This document shows positions 53,451 to 61,052 of a stretch of 64,000 nt of DNA, piece by piece. The translations under genes and the position numbers were made by a program. Origin of the DNA: Streptomyces scabichelini (GTDB lineage Bacteria; Actinomycetota; Actinomycetes; Streptomycetales; Streptomycetaceae); assembly GCF_011045015.1 (NCBI RefSeq), contig NZ_JAAKZY010000006.1, forward strand, positions 1-64,000. The letters are read 5' to 3'. Below the pieces are notes generated by a model, which worked only from the letters and a program-made list of their open reading frames with translations, had not been told where the DNA came from and ran no database searches. How positions within the stretch are numbered: the first letter of the stretch is position 1; every line of letters starts with the position of its first letter.

Positions 53451-53470
53451 CATTGCGACATTAACATATA
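53451..53470. promoter_or_regulatory. Second arsR-like operator, before the His-rich gene
   Basis: CATTGCGACATTAACATATA shares the core ATTARCATATR with the arsR operator at 52976-52986. It lies about 57 bp upstream of the His-rich start. Confidence 0.5.
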
Positions 53471-53660
53471 GCGATCCCTGCATGCGTCTGGTGAGGCGCT
53501 CTGCCGTGGACCGCCGACTCGATCCTCCGTGACGGGAAGTCATGACCGGGTCAAGGGCCGGCAACGGGTGCGCAGAAAAACGGGGTGCGCGGAAAAGAGG
53601 TCGGCATCGGTGGTTGTGGGCGTCGAGCCTCGGGCCGGTCACGCCGTGCTTACGGCGGTT

Positions 53661-53723
53661 TCGCGGAGCTACCGCCCCAGAGGTGTCGCCTCCGCGGCGC
53701 TCGACGGCGCGCTGCGTTTGATG
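53661..53723 (+). pseudogene. GNAT motif-A remnant on the plus strand (inverted piece)
   Basis: The plus-strand frame reads SYRPRGVASAALDGALRLM, which matches the acetyl-CoA motif A of Streptomyces GNAT proteins. It touches the minus-strand GNAT remnant of the same family (53714-53961) head on. The simplest reading is that part of a decayed GNAT gene was inverted. The fragment is too short to be certain. Confidence 0.4.
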
Positions 53724-53961
53724 CGTGCCATCTCATCGGTCGGGCCGAACTGACACCAGCCCACGCAGACCGGGGCGTCGTACGCGAGGGCGGCGTGGCC
53801 CGGCCCTCCCTGACGCGGCGCTCTTGCTCGGTGCGGCTCTGTTCCGCGGTCTTCGTGCGCCCCACACCCTCGGCGTGAAAGGCCATGCACCAGCAGCCGC
53901 CCCCTACGCCCTTGTGACTCTCGACGAGCCGAGCGAAGTCCGGCCAGGTGGCTTCACCGGG
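53714..53961 (-). pseudogene. N-terminal GNAT acetyltransferase remnant, frameshifted
   Basis: Read on the minus strand, one frame gives WPDFARLVESHKGVGGGCWC then MAFHAEGVGRTKTAEQ. After about residue 60 the homology continues in another frame with ALAYDAPVCVGWCQFGPTDE and MARIK. These are the successive N-terminal blocks of a GNAT subfamily common in Streptomyces, so a single-base deletion is inferred near 53800. The gene breaks off after MARIK. It lies 19 bp after the FBP-gene stop. Confidence 0.6.
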
Positions 53962-53979
53962 CTGCCGAGCCGTCCGGAG

Positions 53980-54471
53980 TCAGGCGGTCACCTTGGCGAT
54001 GAACCCGGCGACGTTCGCCACGGTCCGCTGGATCTTCTCCTCCAGGGTGAGCGATTCCTGGAGCCGTGCGCCGACACCCGCGTCCTTCTTGCCGCGCACG
54101 TACAGCGAGCAGGCGAGGTCGCTGCATATGTAGGCGCCGACCGAGTTTCCCTGCTGCCCGGCCTTCCCCGCCTTCGGCGCAACCATCAGGGAGACGCCGC
54201 CGGTGTGGGTCGTCAAGCACATCGAGCACATGCTGCGCCGTATCTGCGAGGAGGCAGGGCTGGGGCAGCGCAGCGCGATGGCCTTCAGGCGGCCGTCCAG
54301 CTCGGTGACGAGGTAGGCGCGGCCGGGGGCCTGCGGATCTCGCCAGCCCAGGTAGTCCAGATCGCCCCAGGGCCGTTCGGCCAGGTCGCGTGGGACGGAC
54401 AGGCGCTTCGCCTCGCCCTTGGTGCAGTTCACGAACGCGGTACGGATCTCCGGCTCAGTCAGTGGTTTCAT
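53980..54471 (-). CDS. FBP-domain protein (FusB-like, elongation factor G-binding)
   Basis: A protein of 163 residues related to the FusB/FusC C-terminal treble-clef zinc domain (FBP family). Cysteines in CSMCLTTH and CSDLACS supply the zinc ligands, with helices at the start (LTEPEIRTAFVNCTKGEAKR). FusB proteins free EF-G from fusidic-acid-stalled ribosomes; many actinobacterial members are uncharacterised. ATG 54471 is chosen over an extension of 14 residues that would run through the operator. It is divergent from a TetR gene over a 10-bp inverted repeat, so it is probably repressed by that protein. Confidence 0.82.
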   Translation of the reverse strand: MKPLTEPEIRTAFVNCTKGEAKRLSVPRDLAERPWGDLDYLGWRDPQAPGRAYLVTELDGRLKAIALRCPSPASSQIRRSMCSMCLTTHTGGVSLMVAPKAGKAGQQGNSVGAYICSDLACSLYVRGKKDAGVGARLQESLTLEEKIQRTVANVAGFIAKVTA

Positions 54472-54484
54472 GAAGGCCAGGCTA

Positions 54485-54509
54485 ATTTGCCTAAAGGTCT
54501 TAGGCAAAT
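54485..54509. promoter_or_regulatory. 10-bp perfect inverted repeat between FBP and tetR genes
   Basis: ATTTGCCTAA (54485-54494) and TTAGGCAAAT (54500-54509) with a 5-base spacer. It lies 13 bp before the FBP gene and 33 bp before tetR, as expected for a TetR operator serving both. Confidence 0.75.
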
Positions 54510-54542
54510 ACATAATCGGTTACGTCGAACGAGAGGAAGGGT

Positions 54543-55112
54543 ATGGCACGCGTAGGACTGACCACGGAACGCTTGACCCGGGCGGGAGCCGAACTGGCCG
54601 ACGAGGTCGGCTTCGACCAGGTGACCGTCTCGGCGCTCGCCAGGCGGTTCGATGTCAAGGTCGCGAGCCTGTACTCGCACGTGAAGAACTCCCAGGACCT
54701 CAAGACCAGGATCACGCTGCTCGCCCTGGAGGAACTCGCCGACCGGGCCGCCGACGCCCTGGCCGGGCGGGCCGGCAAGGACGCCCTGACCGCCCTCGCG
54801 AACGTCTACCGCGACTACGCCCGGGAGCATCCCGGCCGCTACGCCGCAGCCCAGTTCAGGCTCGACCCGGAGGCGGCGGCTGCCAGCGCCGGCGGCAGGC
54901 ACGCGCAGATGACGCGGGCGATCCTGCGCGGCTACGACCTGACGGAGCCGGACCAGACCCACGCGGTCCGGCTCCTGGGCAGCGTCTTCCACGGTTACGT
55001 CAGCCTGGAGATGGGCGGAGGCTTCAGCCACAGCGCCCCCGACACACAGGCAACCTGGTCACGGGTCCTTGACGCCCTCGACGCCCTGCTACGGAACTGG
55101 CCCGCACCCTGA
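54543..55112 (+). CDS. TetR-family regulator (WHG-domain type)
   Basis: A protein of 189 residues with the N-terminal TetR helix-turn-helix (DQVTVSALARRFDVKVASLYSHV, about residues 25-47). The C-terminal ligand domain carries the GSVFHGYVSLEMGGGF segment of the WHG-type TetR C-terminal domain. GAGGAAGG precedes the ATG. It is divergent from the FBP gene, with a 10-bp palindrome between them, and 30 bp upstream of the SGNH hydrolase gene, which may be co-transcribed. Confidence 0.88.
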   Translation: MARVGLTTERLTRAGAELADEVGFDQVTVSALARRFDVKVASLYSHVKNSQDLKTRITLLALEELADRAADALAGRAGKDALTALANVYRDYAREHPGRYAAAQFRLDPEAAAASAGGRHAQMTRAILRGYDLTEPDQTHAVRLLGSVFHGYVSLEMGGGFSHSAPDTQATWSRVLDALDALLRNWPAP

Positions 55113-55142
55113 CACAGCCCCCACCCGGACAGGCATCGAACC

Positions 55143-56345
55143 ATGAACACCCATAGCACTAAGGGCAACGACCACAACCTGATCACCACGCCCATCATCG
55201 CGGAGCTCGTGCGCGGCGCCCTCGACCTGGAGCGCACCGCGCACGGGGTACTGCCGCACCGGTTGCCCGCCCGGGCCCGTGCCCAGTACTCAGACGCGCA
55301 ACTCGCCATGGCGGAGTCCCAGCCCTCGGGCGTACGACTGCTCTTCCGCACCCGGGCCACCACCGTCGAACTGGACACGCTGCCCACCAAACGGCTCTAC
55401 GTGGGTGCCCCGCCCCGTCCGGACGGAGTGTACGAACTGCTCGTCGACGGCCGCCCGGCCGGCCGGGCCACCGTGACCGGCGGCAACACTCAGACCATCG
55501 ACTTGGCCACCGGGAGCGCCGAACACCAGCCCGGCCCGGTCGGCACCCTCCGCTTCACCGACCTGCCCGACGGCGTCAAGGACGTCGAGATCTGGCTGCC
55601 GCACAACGAGACCACCGAACTCGTCGCCCTGCGCACCGACGCCCCCGTCGAGCCCGTACCGGACCGGGGTCGCAAGGTGTGGCTGCACCACGGCAGTTCG
55701 ATCAGCCACGGCTCCGACGCGGCCGGCCCCACCACGACCTGGCCCGCGCTCGCCGCCTCCCTCGGCGGCGTGGAACTGATCAACCTCGGCCTGGGCGGCA
55801 GCGCCCTGCTCGACCCCTTCACCGCCCGCGCAATGCGGGACACCACCGCCGACCTGATCAGCGTCAAGATCGGCATCAACCTCGTCAACGCCGACCTGAT
55901 GCGCCTGCGCGCCTTCGGCCCGGCCGTCCATGGCTTCCTCGACACCATCCGCGAGGGCCACCCCACCACCCCGCTGCTGGTCGTCTCGCCCCTCTACTGC
56001 CCCATCCACGAGGACACCCCCGGCCCCGCCGCCTTCGACTTCAGCGCGCTCGCTGCCGGAGAGCTGCGGTTCCGGGCCACCGGTGACCCTGCCGAGCGCG
56101 CCGCCGGGAAACTGACGCTCAACGTCATCCGGGAGGAGCTGTCCCGCATCGTGAAGCAGCGCGCGGCCGACGACCCCCACCTGCACTATCTCGACGGCCG
56201 CGACCTCTACGGCGAAGCGGACTTCGCCGAGCTGCCGCTGCCCGACCAGCTCCACCCGGACGCCGCCACCCACCGCCGCATCGGCGAACGCTTCGCCGAG
56301 CTGGCCTTCACCGCCAACGGCCTCTTCACAGACCACAGGGCCTGA
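55143..56345 (+). CDS. SGNH/GDSL-family hydrolase with N-terminal beta domain
   Basis: A protein of 400 residues. Residues about 1-170 form a beta-sandwich-like domain (KRLYVGAPPRPDGVYELLVDG). Residues about 175-395 are an SGNH hydrolase: nucleophile Ser in HHGSSISHG, oxyanion Gly in NLGLGGSA, Asn in KIGINLVN, and the Asp-His pair in PDQLHPDAATH. The layout resembles SsfX3-type acyl enzymes of Streptomyces. There is no signal peptide. It follows the TetR gene by 30 bp and may be under the same control. Confidence 0.85.
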   Translation: MNTHSTKGNDHNLITTPIIAELVRGALDLERTAHGVLPHRLPARARAQYSDAQLAMAESQPSGVRLLFRTRATTVELDTLPTKRLYVGAPPRPDGVYELLVDGRPAGRATVTGGNTQTIDLATGSAEHQPGPVGTLRFTDLPDGVKDVEIWLPHNETTELVALRTDAPVEPVPDRGRKVWLHHGSSISHGSDAAGPTTTWPALAASLGGVELINLGLGGSALLDPFTARAMRDTTADLISVKIGINLVNADLMRLRAFGPAVHGFLDTIREGHPTTPLLVVSPLYCPIHEDTPGPAAFDFSALAAGELRFRATGDPAERAAGKLTLNVIREELSRIVKQRAADDPHLHYLDGRDLYGEADFAELPLPDQLHPDAATHRRIGERFAELAFTANGLFTDHRA

Positions 56346-56548
56346 AAGCGGCTTTGTCGTAACCGTCGATATCGGACTTATCGCGGTGACGTGTAACGCG
56401 TCATCCGAGCGCGGCGCAGGTTCCATAAGGGCGCGGAGCGCGACCCGTATGCGTCCACGGCCGGGAATTCTCCCATTGAGGGAGCCTCTCTGCCGTGGCC
56501 GTCCTTCCCTTGCCTTCGAGGCTGTGGACACGCCAGATTGGAATCCCC

Positions 56549-56911
56549 GTGAGTAACACCGAACCCGTACACGGAAATCAGGGATACGACCGCAACCAGG
56601 GTCACAACCACCGCTACCAAGGGCCGAGAGACGGCTCCGCGGCGAGGCGAGCAGCCCTGGTCATCCACACCATCGCCGATGTCGCCGCCCTGTTCCTGGG
56701 TCTGTGGATCCTCCTCTACCTGCTCGAGGCCAATCAGGCGAACGTCTTCGTCGAGTTCGTGGAAGACGCCGCCGACTCGCTGGCCTGGTGGTCACGGGAT
56801 ATTTTCACCATGGACACAGAAGGTCTGCGGGTCCTTCTCAATTACGGCCTGCCCGCCGTGATCTATCTGCTGATCGGTCACGGCGTGGCCGCGCGGGTCC
56901 GCCACCTCTGA
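56549..56911 (+). CDS. Small hypothetical membrane protein
   Basis: A protein of about 120 residues. It has a hydrophilic N terminus rich in Asn, Gln, His and Gly, then two membrane segments (VAALFLGLWILLYLLEANQA and a C-terminal LLNYGLPAVIYLLIGHGVAA). I do not recognise the family; similar two-helix proteins are common in Streptomyces. GTG 56549 is a probable start but has only a weak ribosome site; GTG or ATG further upstream would add unrelated residues. Confidence 0.6.
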   Translation: MSNTEPVHGNQGYDRNQGHNHRYQGPRDGSAARRAALVIHTIADVAALFLGLWILLYLLEANQANVFVEFVEDAADSLAWWSRDIFTMDTEGLRVLLNYGLPAVIYLLIGHGVAARVRHL

Positions 56912-57031
56912 CGGAATTCGTCATCCGCTCGCAGATGTGAAGAATGGGAAACCGTGTGAGTGGGAAATTGAATCCGAACTCGTGAGCTCGTGAGTCGTGA
57001 GCTCGAGGGCGGCTGAGGCCGGCGCAGACCG

Positions 57032-58393
57032 TCAGCCCCTGGGCCCGGAGTGGTGCAGGACGTAGCTCCGCACCGCGGACGCCGACGTCAGCGGGCGATA
57101 GGGGTAGACATCGGCCGGGTCCCAGCCGGTGTCGGTGCTGAACCCGTCCGCGGCCTCGGCGGTGGCCGCGGCGTTGAGGTGGGCCGGGCGGCCGTTCAGC
57201 CAGGAACCCGTGTCACAAAAGCGCGTACCCCCGTAGATCGTGACCACCACGGCGGGGGCGGCGCCCGGGCCCTCGTACAGGAATACGTTCTTCTCGGAGA
57301 CGATCGCGGACTCCACGCCGATGCCGAGTGCGTACCCGGTGTCCCCGGCCCGGCCCCGGTAGACGTTGTTGACCACGTGCACCTGTCCGAAGCGGACGCG
57401 TGGGGCGCGCTGCACGATGTCGGTGAAGAGGTTGCGGACGAAGGTGACCTTCAGGTGGCCGCGGTCGCGGTCGCCCCGGCCGTCACCGGACCCGATGAGG
57501 ACCGCCTTGTCATGGTCGGTGAACCGGCTGTCGGAGACCGTGATGAAGTCCGAGCCGTCCTCGATGTCCAGCAGCCCGTCGTGCCGCTGGACCCGCTCGC
57601 CGTGGAAGCCGGCCGGCGCCGTGCGGTCCGGGAAGCGGCCGTCGGTGAACGTGCAGTGGTCGACCCAGATGTTCTTGCCGGTGATCACCGCCAGAGCGTC
57701 GAAGCGGGCGTTCCAGCTGCCTTGCTCCCCGTCGTCCGGCGACCAGGTGGTGAAGTGGTCGACGGGTGCTTCGAGGTGGAGATCGCGGACGATGATGTTG
57801 GTGCCCGTGTTGACGCTCAGGAAGACGCCGAGCAGGCGCGCGTCGCCTCCCGTGCCGATGAGTGTGGTGTTGCTCGGCACGGTCAGCTGGATCTGCTGCT
57901 TCTCCGCGTTCGAACCGGTCTGCCGCAGGGTCCGCTGCTGCTTGCAGTAGGCGTAACGGGTGTCGGACCATTCGGCGCCGTCCTCGCCGAAGCACGACAT
58001 GTACTTCGCCAGGTCGTAGCCGGGGGCGTAGTCCTGCTCGCCGAGCAGCGTGCCGTCGGCGGCCTCGTGGCCGCTGATGTCTCCCTTGACCCGGATCACC
58101 TTGGGCGCGTTCGGATCACCGTGGTTGGCCAGCGCCTCCTTCAACTCCGCGCGCGTCGACACCGTCCATACGGATTCGGGGGCGGCACCCGCGCCTCCGG
58201 TGGTGCCGCCGTCGACGGAAGCCCAGCCGACCGGGCCGGTGTCGCGGGGTGTGGAAGCGGTCGCGGGGCCCGCCGGCAGCAGGGCGCAGACCAGGAGGAG
58301 GGCTGCGACGAGACTCCTGCGTACGCGGTCTGCGGGTACGGCCGCGCGGACCGGATCGGCAGAGGGTAAGTGAATCGGTTCAGACGCCGTCAC
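57032..58393 (-). CDS. Secreted pectate lyase (PL1), TTA-containing leader
   Basis: A protein of about 450 residues with a Sec signal (RRSLVAALLLVCALLPAGPATAS) and the PL1 beta-helix: NIWVDHCTFTDG, HDGLLDIEDGSDFITVSDSRF with its calcium-binding Asp, and the catalytic Arg region FTDIVQRAPRVRFG. It cleaves pectate outside the cell by beta-elimination. The start is uncertain (GTG 58393, or TTG 58429), but every possible start lies before a TTA codon at 58369-58367. Translation should therefore need the bldA tRNA. Confidence 0.87.
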   Translation of the reverse strand: MTASEPIHLPSADPVRAAVPADRVRRSLVAALLLVCALLPAGPATASTPRDTGPVGWASVDGGTTGGAGAAPESVWTVSTRAELKEALANHGDPNAPKVIRVKGDISGHEAADGTLLGEQDYAPGYDLAKYMSCFGEDGAEWSDTRYAYCKQQRTLRQTGSNAEKQQIQLTVPSNTTLIGTGGDARLLGVFLSVNTGTNIIVRDLHLEAPVDHFTTWSPDDGEQGSWNARFDALAVITGKNIWVDHCTFTDGRFPDRTAPAGFHGERVQRHDGLLDIEDGSDFITVSDSRFTDHDKAVLIGSGDGRGDRDRGHLKVTFVRNLFTDIVQRAPRVRFGQVHVVNNVYRGRAGDTGYALGIGVESAIVSEKNVFLYEGPGAAPAVVVTIYGGTRFCDTGSWLNGRPAHLNAAATAEAADGFSTDTGWDPADVYPYRPLTSASAVRSYVLHHSGPRG

Positions 58394-58563
58394 CGGGGTA
58401 ACGGTAGAGGCCCTGTTCCGCAGGTTCAACAGTCATGACGTCATTCCCGTCCACCGTCGGCCGGGGCGAGCCGCCCGGGCTGGAGGGGCCGGACGGGTCA
58501 CTGCTCTGGCATGTCATCGGCCGGATGACGGTCACACGCCAGGTGGCTTCATTTCGCTCTTGC

Positions 58564-58580
58564 ATACCCCCCTCCCGTAT
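58564..58580. promoter_or_regulatory. First CsoR-like partial palindrome before the MFS gene
   Basis: ATACCCCCCTCCCGTAT is a partial dyad of the ATACCC...GGGTAT type. It lies 20 bp before a more perfect copy and overlaps a possible -10 region. Confidence 0.4.
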
Positions 58581-58599
58581 ATTACGGTGCACGCCGAAG

Positions 58600-58617
58600 G
58601 TACCCCCTAGGGGTATA
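58600..58617. promoter_or_regulatory. CsoR-like palindrome before the MFS gene
   Basis: TACCCC-CTA-GGGGTA is a perfect dyad of the kind bound by CsoR-family metal sensors. It lies about 20 bp before the MFS start codon. No CsoR gene is in the window. Confidence 0.5.
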
Positions 58618-58636
58618 CGAGAGAAGGGATGAACCC

Positions 58637-60085
58637 ATGTCAACCGTCAATCCCCGGCGCTGGTGGGCACTGGTCGTGCTCGCCGCCGCCCAGTTCATGG
58701 TGATCATGGACACGTCGATCATCGGGGTGGCGCTCCCCGAGATGCAGAAGGACCTCGGTTTCTCGCAGGGCGATTTGCAGTGGGTCTTCAACGCGTACGT
58801 CATCGCCTTCGGCGGGCTGCTACTGCTCGGCGGCCGCCTCTCCGACCTGCTCGGCGCGCGCAAGGTCTTCAACGCCGGTTGGGTGGTGCTGATCGCCGGC
58901 TCGGTCGTCGCGGCCGCCGCGCAGACGGCCTGGGTCGAGGTCGTCGGCCGTGCCGTGCAGGGTGTGGGCGGTGCGCTGATCGCGCCCTCGGCCATGACGC
59001 TGCTGATGATGCTCTTCGCGCACGACCCGAAGGAACTCGGCAAGGCCATGGCGCTCTACGGTGCCGCGGCTCCTGCGGGCGGCACGGCCGGTGTGTTCCT
59101 CGGCGGGGTCTTCACCGAGTGGCTGAGCTGGCCGTGGATCTTCATCATCTACGTCCCGATCGGCGTCGCCACCCTCGCGGCCACCAAGCTGCTTCCCGCC
59201 GTCGGAAGCCGCCGCGGTGCCGTCGACGTACTCGGAGCCGCCGCGGTCACCGCCGGTCTCGCTCTCGCCGTATTCGCCATCGTCCGTGCACCGGAGGTCG
59301 GTTGGGCCGCTTCCGGCACCGTGCTCCAGCTCATCGGTGCCGCCGCGCTGCTCATGTTCTTCTTCGTGATCCAGAAGACGGTGCGGGAGCCGCTGATGCC
59401 GCTCGGCATCTGGCGCGTCCCGCGGCTCGGCTCGGCCAACCTGGCGATGACCCTGCTCGGCGCCGCGTGGATCCCCATGTGGTACTTCCTCAACCTCTAT
59501 CTCCAGCAGGTCCTCGGTTATGGGGCGTTTGCGTCCGGCGCCGCGCTGCTGCCGATGACGGGCCTGCTGATGATCTTCATGACGTTGATCACGGCGAGGC
59601 TGATGGCGAAGTTCGGTGCCAAGCCGCTGATCGGCGGGGGTCTGCTGGTCCTCGCGGCCGGACTGCTGTGGCTGTCCGCCGTGGAGCCCACGGGCACCTT
59701 CGCGGTCGACGTCCTGCCCGCCTCGCTGGTCGCGGCGCTCGGTATGTCGCTCGCCTACATCCCGGCGATGATGGCCGCCATGTCCGGGGCCCCGCAGGAG
59801 CAGGCGGGTCTGGCGTCCGGCATCGTCAACACCACCTACCAGGTGGGGTCGGCGCTGGGTCTCGCGGCGCTGACCGCGGTCGCCACATCGCAGGGCGCCG
59901 GCCGGCTGGGCGATCTGCCCGCACTGACGGACGGCTTCAGCGCGGCGTTCGTCTGGGCCGCGGGGATCGCCGCCGTGGGCGGGTTGGTCACCCTGCTGGT
60001 GATGCGGAGTGAAACGGCGGCCGCGGCTGCCGCGCAGCAGACCGACGTCGCTCCGGCGGCGCATGGCGACCGGGCCGGCGTGTAG
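58637..60085 (+). CDS. DHA2-type MFS drug exporter (14 TM)
   Basis: A protein of 482 residues with 14 predicted membrane helices and the DHA2 signatures: RWWALVVLAAAQFMVIMDTS in TM1, motif A-like GGRLSDLLGARKVF, and motif C-like GAAAPAGGTAGVFLGG. It probably exports drugs in exchange for protons. AGAAGGGA lies about 10 bases before the ATG. The CsoR-like palindromes upstream suggest control by a metal- or sulfur-species-responsive repressor rather than TetR. It is a paralogue of the exporter at 61053. Confidence 0.9.
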   Translation: MSTVNPRRWWALVVLAAAQFMVIMDTSIIGVALPEMQKDLGFSQGDLQWVFNAYVIAFGGLLLLGGRLSDLLGARKVFNAGWVVLIAGSVVAAAAQTAWVEVVGRAVQGVGGALIAPSAMTLLMMLFAHDPKELGKAMALYGAAAPAGGTAGVFLGGVFTEWLSWPWIFIIYVPIGVATLAATKLLPAVGSRRGAVDVLGAAAVTAGLALAVFAIVRAPEVGWAASGTVLQLIGAAALLMFFFVIQKTVREPLMPLGIWRVPRLGSANLAMTLLGAAWIPMWYFLNLYLQQVLGYGAFASGAALLPMTGLLMIFMTLITARLMAKFGAKPLIGGGLLVLAAGLLWLSAVEPTGTFAVDVLPASLVAALGMSLAYIPAMMAAMSGAPQEQAGLASGIVNTTYQVGSALGLAALTAVATSQGAGRLGDLPALTDGFSAAFVWAAGIAAVGGLVTLLVMRSETAAAAAAQQTDVAPAAHGDRAGV

Positions 60086-60154
60086 CGGGCCGGCGCTCAG
60101 TGGGCAAGCGGAGAAGCCCCTGCGGCGTCGCCGTCACCAGCACGCAAGAACCTG

Positions 60155-60200
60155 CGAAGGGCCGTCCGGCACCGGGTAACCGGTGACGGACGGCCCTTCG
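60155..60200. terminator. Strong bidirectional terminator hairpin
   Basis: CGAAGGGCCGTCCG-g-CACCGG pairs with CCGGTG-a-CGGACGGCCCTTCG around GTAA. It lies between the convergent MFS and tetR genes. Confidence 0.8.
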
Positions 60201-60287
60201 TGACGCCGCGTGGCCAGGAGACCGAGAGGCCCGCGGGGGTGGGCAGCGCGGCCATGGTGGCAGCGGCATCGCAGACGAGTGGGACCG

Positions 60288-60959
60288 TCATCCCGCTGAG
60301 GGGAGTCGGCCCGCAGCGGCCGGTGCCTTGAACGCTGCGGTCAGCAGGGTGACCAGCCGTTCAGTGTCCTCCTCCGGTGCGGCGACGCTGTCGTCGGGAC
60401 CGTCGGGGCGGTCGGGGTGGAGGTCGCCGAGGCTGCCGGACTGGTGCAGGCCCAGCAGGCCGACCATGGCCCGGTAGCGGAACTCGACCTCCTCCGGGGG
60501 GAGTTGGGGGAGTGCGGCGCGCAGGGCGTCGAGGTACTGGCCCTCTGCCGGGCCGACTTCGGAACCGAAGAGATGGCGGATGGCCGGGTCGGGCTCGCAC
60601 ATGACCCGTCCGAGGAAGCGCGCGACCGTCGTACCGCGCTCGCCGCTGTGTTCCAGGATGCTGGCACCCGTCACCACGAAGGCGCGTACCAGCTCCTCAA
60701 TGGTGGGCTTGTGGCCGGAGGCGCGCAGTTCCTGGAGCAGGCGCAACCGCTCGGAGTTGACCGAGGCCATCGCGCGCTCGACGACGGCACGGAACAGCCC
60801 CTCCTTCGAGCCGAAGTGGTAGTTGACGGCGGCCACGTTGGCGTCGGCCGCCACGGTCACGGTGCGCAGGGACGTGGCGGCGAAGCCGTGTTGGGCGAAG
60901 AGCCGCTCTGCTGCGTCCAGGAGGCGTTCCCGGGTGGAGGCGGGACGGGTGTCGTTCAC
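60288..60959 (-). CDS. TetR-family repressor (CerR-like C-terminal domain)
   Basis: A protein of 223 residues with TetR helix-turn-helix (LRTVTVAADANVAAVNYHFGS, about residues 32-52). The C-terminal domain has RFLGRVMCEPDPAIRHLFGS, as in CerR/YsiA-type repressors. The start lies 14 bp from the first of three operator-like repeats that fill the gap to the divergent MFS gene. It probably represses both itself and that exporter. Confidence 0.9.
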   Translation of the reverse strand: MNDTRPASTRERLLDAAERLFAQHGFAATSLRTVTVAADANVAAVNYHFGSKEGLFRAVVERAMASVNSERLRLLQELRASGHKPTIEELVRAFVVTGASILEHSGERGTTVARFLGRVMCEPDPAIRHLFGSEVGPAEGQYLDALRAALPQLPPEEVEFRYRAMVGLLGLHQSGSLGDLHPDRPDGPDDSVAAPEEDTERLVTLLTAAFKAPAAAGRLPSAG

Positions 60960-60972
60960 CGCCCCAAATTAA

Positions 60973-60986
60973 AACGAGCGCTTGAT
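60973..60986. promoter_or_regulatory. TetR operator copy 1
   Basis: AACGAGCGCTTGAT, one of three related 14-mers (consensus AACRARCGMTTGAW), 14 bp from the tetR start. Confidence 0.65.
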
Positions 60987-61012
60987 TGAGGCAAGCTGAC
61001 GTGCTCCACTGA

Positions 61013-61039
61013 AACAAGCGATTGAAACGAACGCTTGAA
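61013..61039. promoter_or_regulatory. TetR operator copies 2 and 3 in tandem
   Basis: AACAAGCGATTGAA (61013-61026) and AACGAACGCTTGAA (61026-61039) repeat at a 13-bp pitch, just before the ribosome site of the MFS gene. Confidence 0.7.
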
Positions 61040-61052
61040 TGGAGTACCTGTC

